DNA of 64,000 nt from UBA2227 sp036677505 (GTDB taxonomy: Bacteria; Bacillota_I; Bacilli_A; Erysipelotrichales; Erysipelotrichaceae). Below, piece after piece: positions 1 through 7,649 of the stretch (its first letter is position 1; every line of letters starts with the position of its first letter). Under the pieces are notes generated by a model. It did not search any database and was not told where the DNA came from. It saw only the letters and a program-made list of their open reading frames with translations. The DNA lies in contig JAVBWK010000026.1 in the NCBI GenBank assembly GCA_036677505.1, forward strand, positions 1 to 64,000. The letters run 5' to 3'. The position numbers were made by a program, and so were the translations under genes.

Positions 1-12
1 TATAATAGTCAT
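1..12 (-). CDS. 5' end of a divergent gene, truncated by window edge
   Basis: On the minus strand an ATG lies at 12-10 and is followed by three sense codons (Met-Thr-Ile-Ile) before the window ends. An AAAGGA Shine-Dalgarno sequence sits about 8 bases upstream (complement of 22-28), and a TG-TAAAAT minus-10-like element lies at 48-55. This suggests a gene reading leftwards, divergent from rplU. Four codons are too few to name it. Confidence 0.3.
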
Positions 13-166
13 GCGATTGGATCCTTTCTATAAAGTGTGGTAACTCTATTTTACAGGATTCCATTCGCTTTTCTATTTTTACTCATTAAGTCTCACATCA
101 ATTGTAACTCTACATGCAGGTCAGAATTACGGGAAATTGATTGTATACAAAAATAGAACTTTCAAG

Positions 167-172
167 TATAAT
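167..172 (+). promoter_or_regulatory. minus-10 element of the rplU operon
   Basis: A perfect TATAAT is present and would start transcription near 179. No good minus-35 hexamer sits at 16-18 bases; the nearest TTG-containing hexamers (137-146) are too far upstream. It is the only convincing minus-10 in the 331 bases before rplU. Confidence 0.5.
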
Positions 173-178
173 ATATAA

Positions 179-331
179 GCGAAACGTTTGTTCTGATTGA
201 CGAACGCTTTTGCTTGTGTTAAACTGACGAAGTTGTACGTCCTAGTGACTGCAACCGCACTTGTTTGGGTTTAAGTGAGAAATCCACCTAAAGAGGCGAG
301 TCTGAGAATTAAAATGAAGGAGGTGCACGTA
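179..331 (+). ncRNA. rplU 5' leader, probable ribosomal protein L21 leader
   Basis: About 150 untranslated bases separate the predicted transcript start from rplU. A hairpin CGTTTGTT/GACGAACG (wobble pairs included) lies at about 184-208. A second region carries GACT...AGTC closing arms and the string TGCAACCGCAC. Bacillota commonly have an autoregulatory L21 leader here, and the TGCAACCGCAC string resembles what I recall of it. Family assignment is by position and partial resemblance. Bases 13-166 hold nothing else I recognise. Confidence 0.5.
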
Positions 332-643
332 ATGTACGCAGTAATCGAAACCGGTGGAAAGCAATTAAAAGTCGAAGTCGGCCAAACCATTTTCGTTGAG
401 AAACTGGATGTTGCCGAGGGAGATGTCGTAACATTCGACAACGTATTGATTTATTCCAACCGCACGACCAAGGTAGGGACTCCCTATGTCAAGGGAGCCA
501 AGGTAACCGCTAAAGTTGAAAAACAAGGCAAGGCTAAAAAGATCATCATTGTGAAATACAAGCCGAAAAAAGGTTCTACCCGCCGCAAACAAGGTCATCG
601 TCAACCGTATACAAAACTGACTGTCGAAACCATCGAGGCCTAA
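332..643 (+). CDS. rplU: 50S ribosomal protein L21
   Basis: This is a primary 23S rRNA-binding protein of the large subunit. The 103-residue product has the family's usual length, begins MYAVIETGGKQ and carries the basic C-terminal signature around residues 75-95 (YKPKKG, RRKQGHRQPY). An upstream in-frame ATG exists, but the ATG at 332 is preceded by AAGGAGGTG at a normal distance and matches the family N-terminus. It heads the conserved rplU-prp-rpmA-obg block and is probably controlled by the structured leader in front of it. Confidence 0.97.
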   Translation: MYAVIETGGKQLKVEVGQTIFVEKLDVAEGDVVTFDNVLIYSNRTTKVGTPYVKGAKVTAKVEKQGKAKKIIIVKYKPKKGSTRRKQGHRQPYTKLTVETIEA

Positions 644-647
644 TCTT

Positions 648-965
648 ATGATAAGGGTGCACATCAAGAAAACCAAAGATGAAACGATTACCCATATGAG
701 CATCAGCGGCCATGCCGAGTTTGCTGATAAAGGTAAAGATTTGGTTTGTGCGGCTGTCAGTGCGATCGGTGTTGGCGGACTCAATTCCCTTGATCAGATG
801 GTAAAAGGTTCGGTCAGTGAAAGCCTGAGTGAAAATCGTATCGAGATCGATGTGATCACGATCAATGAACCTCAGCAAAACATTCTAAAAACTATGCTAT
901 ACCAGCTGGAAACGGTAGAGCATTCATATTCCAAATACATTCAAATCAAGAAACAGGAGGTGTAA
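648..965 (+). CDS. prp: Prp, cysteine protease that processes ribosomal protein L27
   Basis: Prp (YsxB) removes the short N-terminal extension of L27 in Bacillota and related groups, a step shown to be essential in Staphylococcus aureus. The 105-residue protein has the catalytic pair His22 (SGHAEF) and Cys34 (LVCAAVSAIG) at the positions known in S. aureus. It lies between the L21 and L27 genes, 4 bases from each. The L27 encoded next door does carry an extension with a fitting cleavage site, so enzyme and substrate are both present. Confidence 0.95.
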   Translation: MIRVHIKKTKDETITHMSISGHAEFADKGKDLVCAAVSAIGVGGLNSLDQMVKGSVSESLSENRIEIDVITINEPQQNILKTMLYQLETVEHSYSKYIQIKKQEV

Positions 966-969
966 GGCC

Positions 970-1254
970 ATGAAATATGTATTAGACATTCAGTTGTTTG
1001 CATCGAAAAAGGGTGTCGGTTCAACACGTAACGGACGTGATTCCCAGTCGAAACGTTTAGGCGCCAAGAAGTCCGACGGGCAGTTTACGTTTGCCGGTTC
1101 GATTTTATATCGCCAACGTGGTACTAAAATCCACCCTGGAACCAATGTGGGCAGAGGCGGGGATGATACGCTGTTTGCATTGACGGACGGCATCGTAAAA
1201 TTCGAGCGCTTAGGTCGCAATAAAACGAAAGTTTCAGTATATCCAAACGCATAA
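970..1254 (+). CDS. rpmA: 50S ribosomal protein L27 with cleavable N-terminal extension
   Basis: L27 reaches the peptidyl-transferase centre through its N-terminus. This 94-residue form starts MKYVLDIQLF and then continues ASKKG, so the mature start would be exposed only after cleavage following Phe10. The extension resembles the Prp recognition motif LxLQFF but has Ile-Gln-Leu-Phe. The rest (GGDDTLFA, VKFERLGR, SVYPNA) is typical L27. AGGAGGT lies just before the ATG, overlapping the end of prp. A small hairpin with a T-tract follows the stop codon. Confidence 0.97.
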   Translation: MKYVLDIQLFASKKGVGSTRNGRDSQSKRLGAKKSDGQFTFAGSILYRQRGTKIHPGTNVGRGGDDTLFALTDGIVKFERLGRNKTKVSVYPNA

Positions 1255-1277
1255 AAATCCCCAAAAGGGATTTTTTT
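1254..1277 (+). terminator. small intrinsic terminator between rpmA and obg
   Basis: The arms AAAATCCC and GGGATTTT enclose a short C/A-rich loop and are followed by a run of seven T. The stem is short, so it may only attenuate transcription into obg, which starts 16 bases later. Confidence 0.6.
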
Positions 1278-1292
1278 AAAGGAGTGAGCAGT

Positions 1293-2567
1293 ATGTTTAT
1301 CGATCGCGTCAAACTTAAGATCAAAGCCGGTACCGGGGGCAATGGTATCGTGTCTTTCAGAAGAGAAAAATATGTCCCCTTGGGCGGACCTTACGGTGGT
1401 GATGGTGGCAACGGCGGCAACATCATTTTTGTAGTGGATACTCACAAGTCCACGCTATTGGACTTGCATTATAAAAAGCACTTGAACGCTGAAAACGGTT
1501 ATAACGGAAAAACGAAGAAAATGACCGGTGCCCGAGGCGAAGACAATGTTTTGGCAGTTCCGCAAGGAACGATCGTCAAGGATCTTTCGACCGGCACCGT
1601 GATCGCCGATTTGGTTCACCCGGGTCAAAGAGCTGTCATTGCCAAAGGCGGACGCGGCGGACGCGGTAACTGGCATTTTGCGACCAGCCGTAATCCGGCT
1701 CCTGATTTCTGTGAAAAAGGGGAACCGGGGGAAGAGAAGGAAATTCAGGTTGAACTTAAACTGCTGGCAGATGCCGGTCTGGTCGGATTTCCGTCGGTCG
1801 GCAAGTCGACATTTTTATCCGTCGTCAGTGCAGCCCGACCTGAGATCGCCGATTATCATTTTACGACGATCGTACCTAATCTCGGTGTAGTCGGTGTCAA
1901 TGACGGACGTTCCTTTGTCCTGGCAGATTTGCCGGGACTGATTGAGGGTGCTCATCAGGGAAAAGGGCTCGGACATCAGTTTTTGCGTCATATCGAACGA
2001 TGCCGGGTCATCATACACGTAGTTGACATGGGTGCTCAGGATGGACGGGATCCGGTTGAGGATTATCGGATCATCAACGAAGAACTCGGACAGTATCAGT
2101 ATCGTCTGCTTGAAAGACCTCAAGTTGTCGTTGCCAACAAGATGGATCTGGATCATGCGGAAGAAAATTTGAAACGTTTTAAGAGAGCTTATCCGGATCT
2201 TTTGGTTTTTGAAGCCGTTACACTGATCCGCGAAGGATTGGATGCCGTGCTCTACAAAGTTGCGGACCTGTTGGATGAAACGGAAAACTTCTCTCTGAGT
2301 GAACCGGATGAAGATAGGATCATCTATAAGTTTGAAGCGGAACGGCCGGCATTTGAGATTGAACGGGTCGGTGATCATCAGTGGCGTTTGTATGGCGAAG
2401 CCATTGAAAAGCGCTATCTTCAGACGCATCTGAACACCGAAGAAGAGCTTATCCGTTTTTCTAAAGTCATGCGCATGTGGGGAGTTGATGATGCTTTACG
2501 CAAAGCAGGCGCAAAAGACGGTGACATCATTGCGTTGATGGACATAACCTTTGTATATGTCGAATAG
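1293..2567 (+). CDS. obg: Obg (CgtA) ribosome-associated GTPase
   Basis: Obg is a P-loop GTPase that acts in late 50S subunit assembly and stress signalling. The 424-residue product has the glycine-rich Obg domain (about 1-158), a G domain with G1 GFPSVGKST, G3 DLPGLIEGA and G4 NKMDL, and a C-terminal OCT-type domain. A GTG at 1284 is in frame upstream, but AAAGGAG at 1278-1284 is correctly spaced for the ATG at 1293. It directly follows rpmA as in most Bacillota. Confidence 0.97.
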   Translation: MFIDRVKLKIKAGTGGNGIVSFRREKYVPLGGPYGGDGGNGGNIIFVVDTHKSTLLDLHYKKHLNAENGYNGKTKKMTGARGEDNVLAVPQGTIVKDLSTGTVIADLVHPGQRAVIAKGGRGGRGNWHFATSRNPAPDFCEKGEPGEEKEIQVELKLLADAGLVGFPSVGKSTFLSVVSAARPEIADYHFTTIVPNLGVVGVNDGRSFVLADLPGLIEGAHQGKGLGHQFLRHIERCRVIIHVVDMGAQDGRDPVEDYRIINEELGQYQYRLLERPQVVVANKMDLDHAEENLKRFKRAYPDLLVFEAVTLIREGLDAVLYKVADLLDETENFSLSEPDEDRIIYKFEAERPAFEIERVGDHQWRLYGEAIEKRYLQTHLNTEEELIRFSKVMRMWGVDDALRKAGAKDGDIIALMDITFVYVE

Positions 2568-2591
2568 ATATCCTGCGGGATATCTTTTTTT
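2566..2591 (+). terminator. intrinsic terminator after obg
   Basis: The arms AGATATCC and GGATATCT enclose a four-base loop and are followed by seven T. The stem begins within the obg stop codon. Confidence 0.8.
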
Positions 2592-2602
2592 ATGTTTTAG
2601 TA

Positions 2603-2611
2603 TGATATAAT
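2603..2611 (+). promoter_or_regulatory. extended minus-10 promoter of ruvAB
   Basis: TGATATAAT is an extended minus-10 (TG-N-TATAAT) with no clear minus-35. The predicted start near 2618 leaves a leader of only about 10 bases before ruvA. Confidence 0.5.
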
Positions 2612-2627
2612 AAGGCAAGGTGATAAC

Positions 2628-3209
2628 ATGATTGCATTTATAAGAGGCAGGGTGCACGCATTTGGCGCGGATTGGGTCATTTTAGACACACAAGGCGTAG
2701 GCTATCGGATTGGATTTCCCCGTCCGGAGACTCTCAGTTTAAACAGTGAAGTTCTTTTGTATACATATCAGCATATCCGTGAGGATGAAATCAGTCTGTA
2801 CGGATTTTTGACCATGGATGAACTTAGTTTTTTTGAACAGCTGATTTCGGTCAAAGGATTGGGACCGAAAACAGCCTTAAACATGCTTACGGCATCTTCA
2901 TATCTGAAAATCATAACTGCGATCGAGTCTCAGGATGTCACATTTCTTAAAACCATGCCTGGTATCGGTGCAAAGACTGCATCGCAAATCGTGTTGGATT
3001 TAAAGGGAAAACTGGTTGAGAGTGAGAAGAAAGATGTGAAGGCATCTGTTGAAATTCAGGATGCGATTGCGGCATTGAAAGCATTGGGATACAAAACAAG
3101 CGAACTGGCCGGAATCGAAAAATACCTGATCACACTGAATCTCAACAGTGTGGATGAATGTGTTAAAGCCGGATTGCAGTTTCTGCTTAAACGAAAAGGA
3201 GGCATCTGA
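2628..3209 (+). CDS. ruvA: Holliday junction branch migration protein RuvA
   Basis: RuvA tetramers bind four-way DNA junctions and load the RuvB motor. The 193-residue protein has the OB-fold N-terminus (MIAFIRGRVHAFGADWVIL), the two helix-hairpin-helix motifs in the middle (VKGLGPKTALNML and MPGIGAKTASQIVLDLKGKL) and the C-terminal RuvB-interaction domain. The ATG at 2628 is preceded by AAGGTGAT. Its stop overlaps the ruvB start by one base (TGATG), implying translational coupling. Confidence 0.97.
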   Translation: MIAFIRGRVHAFGADWVILDTQGVGYRIGFPRPETLSLNSEVLLYTYQHIREDEISLYGFLTMDELSFFEQLISVKGLGPKTALNMLTASSYLKIITAIESQDVTFLKTMPGIGAKTASQIVLDLKGKLVESEKKDVKASVEIQDAIAALKALGYKTSELAGIEKYLITLNLNSVDECVKAGLQFLLKRKGGI

Positions 3210-4213
3210 TGGATCGTATGTTAAGCGGTGAGTGGACCGCAACCGATGAAGAAGCTTCCTTACGACCGACTCAACTAAATGAATACGTAGGTCAGACTTC
3301 ACTGAAAGAAAATTTGCGTGTGTTTATTCATGCTGCCAAAGCCCGCAATGAAGCACTGGACCATGTACTATTATACGGGCCGCCCGGACTGGGAAAAACG
3401 ACACTCGCCCATATCTTGTCGAACGAAATGCATACCAATATACGTATTACCAGCGGACCGAGCATCGAGCGTGGCGGTGATTTGGCCGCGATTTTAAGTG
3501 CATTGGAACCTGGGGATGTTCTATTCATCGATGAGATCCACCGATTACCTAAAATCGTAGAGGAAGTTTTATATCCGGCGATGGAAGATTACTGCATCGA
3601 TATCGTCGTAGGCAAAGATGCTTCTACACGTTCGATCCGACTTGATCTGCCGCCTTTCACTTTGGTAGGTGCAACGACCCGGGCCGGAGATCTTACCGCT
3701 CCGCTGCGGGACCGGTTCGGCATCGTTTCTAAACTTGAATACTATTCTTTAAATGAACTTTCACAAATCGTTGCCCGTACTTCCCGGGTACTGGAAACAA
3801 AGATAGAACCGGATGCCATCGGTGAGATTGCGATGCGATCACGCGGGACTCCCCGGATAGCTAACCGGCTGTTTCGAAGGGTCAGAGATTTTGCTCAGGT
3901 GTATAATAACAATGAGATCAACCTGGAAATCACGAAGATGGCCTTGGAACGCTTGAAAGTTGACGGTTTGGGACTTGATGAAGTAGACATCCGTTACTTG
4001 CGCGGGATCATCGAACGATTTAAAGGTGGACCCGTCGGATTGGATGCCTTGGCCATCAGTATCTCGGAGGAGCCGATGACTTTGGAAGATGTCTATGAAC
4101 CGTATCTGATTCAGATCGGATTTATCAACCGGACGGCACGCGGACGGGTCGCTACGGTCAAAGCGTATGAACATCTTAAACTTTCTTACAATGAGCCATT
4201 ATTTGAGTTGTAA
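3209..4213 (+). CDS. ruvB: Holliday junction DNA helicase RuvB
   Basis: RuvB is the AAA+ ring ATPase that drives branch migration with RuvA. The 334-residue protein, normal length, shows Walker A GPPGLGKTT, Walker B LFIDEIHRL, sensor 1 LVGATTRAG and a C-terminal winged-helix domain (GRVATVKAYEHL). It is coupled to ruvA and ends at a strong terminator-like hairpin. No ruvC is present here, as is usual in Bacillota, where RecU acts instead. Confidence 0.98.
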   Translation: MDRMLSGEWTATDEEASLRPTQLNEYVGQTSLKENLRVFIHAAKARNEALDHVLLYGPPGLGKTTLAHILSNEMHTNIRITSGPSIERGGDLAAILSALEPGDVLFIDEIHRLPKIVEEVLYPAMEDYCIDIVVGKDASTRSIRLDLPPFTLVGATTRAGDLTAPLRDRFGIVSKLEYYSLNELSQIVARTSRVLETKIEPDAIGEIAMRSRGTPRIANRLFRRVRDFAQVYNNNEINLEITKMALERLKVDGLGLDEVDIRYLRGIIERFKGGPVGLDALAISISEEPMTLEDVYEPYLIQIGFINRTARGRVATVKAYEHLKLSYNEPLFEL

Positions 4214-4214
4214 A

Positions 4215-4257
4215 AAAAGCAGGTGAATGTGTGATATTGTCACAGACACCTGCTTTT
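4215..4257 (+). terminator. terminator hairpin after ruvB
   Basis: The 11-base arms AAAAGCAGGTG and CACCTGCTTTT pair perfectly, and the space between them contains a second dyad, TGTGA/TCACA. The flanking A-run and T-run allow function in either direction. The inner dyad is listed separately because it resembles a Crp/Fnr site. Confidence 0.8.
4230..4244. promoter_or_regulatory. TGTGA-N5-TCACA dyad, possible Crp/Fnr-type site
   Basis: TGTGATATTGTCACA has the half-sites of the Crp/Fnr family, but the centre is 5 bases, one fewer than the usual 6. It lies 49 bases upstream of trxA and close to a Crp/Fnr-family gene. It may equally be the apical stem of the ruvB terminator. Confidence 0.25.
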
Positions 4258-4292
4258 GGTTTGTGTAGACTTAGATAGGATAAGGAGGAATT

Positions 4293-4601
4293 ATGAGAAT
4301 CACATATTTAACCGAAGACAATTTCAGTGAAGAGGTCATTCGTAGCGACCGGCCGGTCATCGTTGATTTCTATGCCGATTGGTGCGGACCATGCAAAATG
4401 GTATCACCGATACTAGAGGAAATCGCCTATCAGCAAAACGATATCAAAATCGCAAAATTGGATGTGGATGCTCATCCGATGCTTGCCCGACAGTTTGAGG
4501 TTAACAGCATTCCGACGATTATCGCATTTAAAGGCGGCAAGGAATACAGGCGTCGCATCGGTTTTGCCAACAAGCAAATCATTTTGGATTTAGTCCGATA
4601 A
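4293..4601 (+). CDS. trxA: thioredoxin
   Basis: This is a small disulfide reductase of the cytoplasm. The 102-residue protein has the active site WCGPCK at residues 30-35, the conserved IVDFYADWC lead-in and the cis-proline segment NSIPTI. AAGGAGGAA precedes the ATG. It converges on the Crp/Fnr-family gene, with 12 bases of overlap between the 3' ends. Thioredoxin can reduce persulfides and regulator disulfides, so its place beside rhodaneses and a CoA-disulfide-reductase-like enzyme suggests a shared role in thiol chemistry; that is inference. Confidence 0.96.
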   Translation: MRITYLTEDNFSEEVIRSDRPVIVDFYADWCGPCKMVSPILEEIAYQQNDIKIAKLDVDAHPMLARQFEVNSIPTIIAFKGGKEYRRRIGFANKQIILDLVR

Positions 4602-5273
4602 TTGCCGGGTCAGTCCTTCGAGTTTAGCAAAATCCGTGATCGTTATTTTCCCGCGGCTTAACCGGATGAAACCTTCCGATTGTAAATACTTCAAAATGCG
4701 GGTAATGACTTCTCTTGCACTGCCCAGCTCTTTAGCGATGGCATCGTGAGTCAGCCATGCCGTCAGACCATCCTGCTGATTGGCTGAATCAATAATGAAT
4801 CGGGCGATTCTGGCAGGCATCGGTGAAAAGGCTATCTGTTCCATGGTCCACATGACATCGGAAAAACGCTGAGTGAGCAAATCGAGGGTATACTGACGGA
4901 AGACCGGATTAACCGGATTGATCAGTTCAATCGTAGCGGTGGGTATGATCAAAACAGTCGTATCACTTTGAGCACTCAGGTGAATGTCAAATTGGATGTT
5001 TCTCAATAAGCAGGCTGCACTCATCACACACACATCGTAATTGTATAACCGATACAGGGTTACCTGTTTACCGGATGCAGATTCGATGTATGCCCGCAGC
5101 TGTCCGCTGATGATCGCAACCAAACCGGAACAGGCTTTACCGCCATGCAGGATCGTTTCATCTTTGCGAAAGCGTTTAATCAGAGCCGTATTTCGAATCA
5201 GCTGATTATGCTCTCCGCTACAGTTCGATGTGACCGGAAAATAAGTCGCAATCAGGTTTTCTTGAGTTTTCAA
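4590..5273 (-). CDS. Crp/Fnr-family transcriptional regulator with conserved-looking cysteines
   Basis: The 227-residue protein has an N-terminal cyclic-nucleotide-binding-like beta-roll (about 30-145) and a C-terminal helix-turn-helix of the HTH_Crp type (about 165-215; HDAIAKELGSAREVITRIL). Cysteines lie at residues 18, 48, 82 and 88, the last two in the YDVCVMSAACLL segment. It lacks an Fnr-like N-terminal cluster motif, so thiol or persulfide sensing is possible but unproven. The start is a TTG with AAAGGAG upstream. An ATG five bases earlier opens only ATG-GCT-TGA. It diverges from the rhodanese operon and overlaps the trxA 3' end. Confidence 0.85.
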   Translation of the reverse strand: MKTQENLIATYFPVTSNCSGEHNQLIRNTALIKRFRKDETILHGGKACSGLVAIISGQLRAYIESASGKQVTLYRLYNYDVCVMSAACLLRNIQFDIHLSAQSDTTVLIIPTATIELINPVNPVFRQYTLDLLTQRFSDVMWTMEQIAFSPMPARIARFIIDSANQQDGLTAWLTHDAIAKELGSAREVITRILKYLQSEGFIRLSRGKITITDFAKLEGLTRQLSD

Positions 5274-5274
5274 G
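5261..5274. promoter_or_regulatory. CTTGA-N4-TCAAG palindrome over the regulator start codon
   Basis: CTTGAGTTTTCAAG is a perfect 5+5 dyad with a four-base centre. It covers the TTG start of the Crp/Fnr-family gene and lies 31 bases from the divergent rhodanese start. Lactic-acid-bacterial FLP proteins of this family bind a site of the same architecture (CCTGA-N4-TCAGG). It is a candidate operator for autoregulation and for the rhodanese operon. Confidence 0.4.
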
Positions 5275-5305
5275 CCATAAAACTCCTTTCAGAAAGAGGG
5301 ATATC

Positions 5306-5632
5306 ATGTTCAATTTTTTCAAATCAAGTCAACGTTTGAGTCAGTCAGATGCTTATCAGATGTTAAAAGCCGATCCGTCCATTTTAGTGATCGATGTCCG
5401 TACCCCCCAAGAGTTCAAAGAAGGGAAAATTGCCAAGAGTATCAATGTTCCCCTGGATCAGCTCGAAGTACAGATTACAAAGAAAGTCCCTGACAAAAGT
5501 AAAAAGCTGTTTGTCATATGTTACAGCGGTTCTCGCAGTGCCGCTGCCACCAGGATTCTGAAACAATTGGGATATACGGATATTCATGATATCGGAGGTA
5601 TTGCTTCCTGGTCTTATGGTATCACAAGATGA
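5306..5632 (+). CDS. single-domain rhodanese (sulfurtransferase)
   Basis: Rhodaneses carry sulfane sulfur as a cysteine persulfide. The 108-residue protein is one rhodanese domain with DVRTPQEF at 30-37 and the active-site loop C72-YSGSR. No signal peptide is seen, so it should be cytosolic. Its stop overlaps the next gene (ATGA), and the three genes 5306-7649 form one tightly coupled operon. Only 32 bases separate it from the divergent regulator, so its promoter must overlap that gene's 5' end. Confidence 0.9.
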   Translation: MFNFFKSSQRLSQSDAYQMLKADPSILVIDVRTPQEFKEGKIAKSINVPLDQLEVQITKKVPDKSKKLFVICYSGSRSAAATRILKQLGYTDIHDIGGIASWSYGITR

Positions 5633-6012
5633 ACAGGAAAAAAAGTTTCATCGCCATATTGATCCTATTTTTGATAATGACAGGATGCACGGCATCTTCT
5701 TATAAAAAAATCAGTGCACAGCAAGGAAGAGATATGCTGTTAAACGAATCATCCGTAATTCTCTTGGATGTGCGTACTCTGCAGGAATATCAGGAAATCC
5801 GTATCCCGGATGCACTTTTAATCCCGTTGGATACATTGCGGGAAGTTGTCGGAGATAAACTTGCGGATAAAGATGCAAAAATCATCATTTACTGTCGCAG
5901 CGGCAATCGCAGTAAACAGGCCGCGGATATTCTCATCGAAATGGGGTACACAAAAATTTATGATATGGGCGGCATCATCGACTGGCCCTATGAAACGGAG
6001 AGCGGACAATGA
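5629..6012 (+). CDS. rhodanese-domain lipoprotein
   Basis: The 127-residue protein starts with a lipoprotein signal (Lys-rich start, hydrophobic core, lipobox LIMTGC with Cys20). A rhodanese domain with DVRTLQEY and active-site C89-RSGNR follows. It should be tethered outside the membrane and could deliver or detoxify sulfane sulfur there. It overlaps both neighbours by four bases. Rhodanese lipoproteins exist in anaerobic Bacillota, but the substrate is unknown. Confidence 0.9.
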   Translation: MNRKKSFIAILILFLIMTGCTASSYKKISAQQGRDMLLNESSVILLDVRTLQEYQEIRIPDALLIPLDTLREVVGDKLADKDAKIIIYCRSGNRSKQAADILIEMGYTKIYDMGGIIDWPYETESGQ

Positions 6013-7649
6013 AAATCTGTATCGTCGGCGGAGTAGCCGGAGGAGCCGGAGTCGCAGCACGTTTGCGCAGACACGATGAGAATCATACGATCATCATGTT
6101 TGAAAAAGGGGAACATATCTCCTATGCCAACTGCGGACTCCCTTATTATATCGGTGATGTCATCACTGATGAAGAAGAGTTGTATCTTCAGACACCAGAG
6201 AGCTTTAAGGACCGCTTTAACGTCGATGTGCGCGTCTTAACCGAAGTCATAAGGGTAGATACTCAAACTAAGACATTGTTCGTCAAAGAGGTCACCAACG
6301 ACCGAAATTACACAGAGTCATATGATATTCTGGTATTATCGCCCGGAGCAAAACCGGTTGTGTTTCCCTTGCCTGGCATCGATTTACCACATATTTTCAC
6401 CCTGAGAAATGTTCGAGACACATTAAACATCAAACAGTTCATCAATAAAAACCGGGTAAAACAGGCAGTTGTCATCGGCGGCGGGTATATCGGTTTGGAA
6501 ATGGCTGAAAATCTTCATCAGCTCAACATCCAGACGACGATCGTTGAGGCCGCATCGCATGTCGTCAATACGCTTGATGACGATATGGCATCGATTTTGC
6601 ATAATCACATCCGTGAACGGGGTGTCAGTCTGTATCTCAACAGCAAGGCTGTTGCATTCACTCAGCGCCATGTCATCTTACATACCGGCGAACAGATTTC
6701 TGCGGATTTGGTCATCCTTAGCATCGGAGTTTCACCTGAAACCGGATTTCTTACGGACAGCGGGATTGCTTTGGGAGCCAGAAAAGAGATACTTACTGAT
6801 TCGCAAGGCAGAACGAATATTGCCGATGTCTTTGCCTTGGGTGACGCCGCTGCGGTCAAACACATCGTATCGAATGTCTCAACTGTCATCCCCCTTGCAT
6901 CTCCGGCCAATAAACAGGCGCGCATCGTTGCCGATGCCATCGCCGGGAAATCCGTGACTTACAAGGGATCACAGGGGACAGCTATTGCGAAAGTTTTTGA
7001 AAGGGTTGTGGCCGTGACCGGTGAAAACGAGCGGTCGCTGCAAATGCAGAACAAGCCGTTTCTGACATCGCTGTCTGTCAGTAACCATCATGCATCCTAT
7101 TATCCGGATGCAAAGCGCATGTTCATCAAAATCTACTTCACACCCGATGACGGTACCCTGTTAGGAGCTCAGATCATCGGTGAAGAAGGTGTAGACAAGC
7201 GGATAGATTCCCTTGCCATAGCCATTCGTTACCGAATGAAAGTCACTGATCTACAGGATTTTGAACTGGCTTACGCTCCGCCTTTCGGTTCTGCAAAAGA
7301 TCCGGTCAATATGGCAGGGTATGTGGGCGAAAATGTTCTTATCGGTAAAACCCGCCCGGTTTTTCCTGCTGCACTGATGCATATGGATGCCATCAAACTG
7401 GATGTTCGGGATGAAGAGGAACTTGAAGAGGGTATGATTGCCGATGCTGTCAATATTCCTTTGCCATATTTGAGGACGAGACTCAATGAGCTGGACAAAT
7501 CAGCAACGATCGTCATCTATTGTGCTGTCGGACTCCGCGGTTATCTTGCTGAACAGATCCTGCGTCATCATGGTTTTGCGGATGTATATAATGCGGCCGG
7601 CGGTTATGCCTTTTATCAGGAGTATCTTAATTCATATACAAACAAATAG
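6009..7649 (+). CDS. FAD-dependent CoA-disulfide/persulfide reductase with C-terminal rhodanese domain
   Basis: The 546-residue protein has an N-terminal FAD site (VGGVAGGAG), the redox cysteine C42 in SYANCGLPY, an NADH-binding GGGYIGLEMAE motif near residue 155, a C-terminal dimerisation domain, and a rhodanese domain from about 450 with C505 (YCAVGLRG). This architecture is known from CoA-disulfide reductase/rhodanese fusions and NADH-dependent persulfide reductases, which reduce CoA-SSH, polysulfide or CoA disulfide. Annotation as a plain NADH oxidase is also common. The start overlaps the lipoprotein stop (ATGA). Confidence 0.9.
   Translation: MKICIVGGVAGGAGVAARLRRHDENHTIIMFEKGEHISYANCGLPYYIGDVITDEEELYLQTPESFKDRFNVDVRVLTEVIRVDTQTKTLFVKEVTNDRNYTESYDILVLSPGAKPVVFPLPGIDLPHIFTLRNVRDTLNIKQFINKNRVKQAVVIGGGYIGLEMAENLHQLNIQTTIVEAASHVVNTLDDDMASILHNHIRERGVSLYLNSKAVAFTQRHVILHTGEQISADLVILSIGVSPETGFLTDSGIALGARKEILTDSQGRTNIADVFALGDAAAVKHIVSNVSTVIPLASPANKQARIVADAIAGKSVTYKGSQGTAIAKVFERVVAVTGENERSLQMQNKPFLTSLSVSNHHASYYPDAKRMFIKIYFTPDDGTLLGAQIIGEEGVDKRIDSLAIAIRYRMKVTDLQDFELAYAPPFGSAKDPVNMAGYVGENVLIGKTRPVFPAALMHMDAIKLDVRDEEELEEGMIADAVNIPLPYLRTRLNELDKSATIVIYCAVGLRGYLAEQILRHHGFADVYNAAGGYAFYQEYLNSYTNK

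Noticed and set aside
1815..2429. Long minus-strand open frame (204 codons) opposite obg
   Set aside because: It lies wholly antisense to a well-supported GTPase gene, has no ribosome-binding site or family pattern, and is explained by the codon bias of the other strand.
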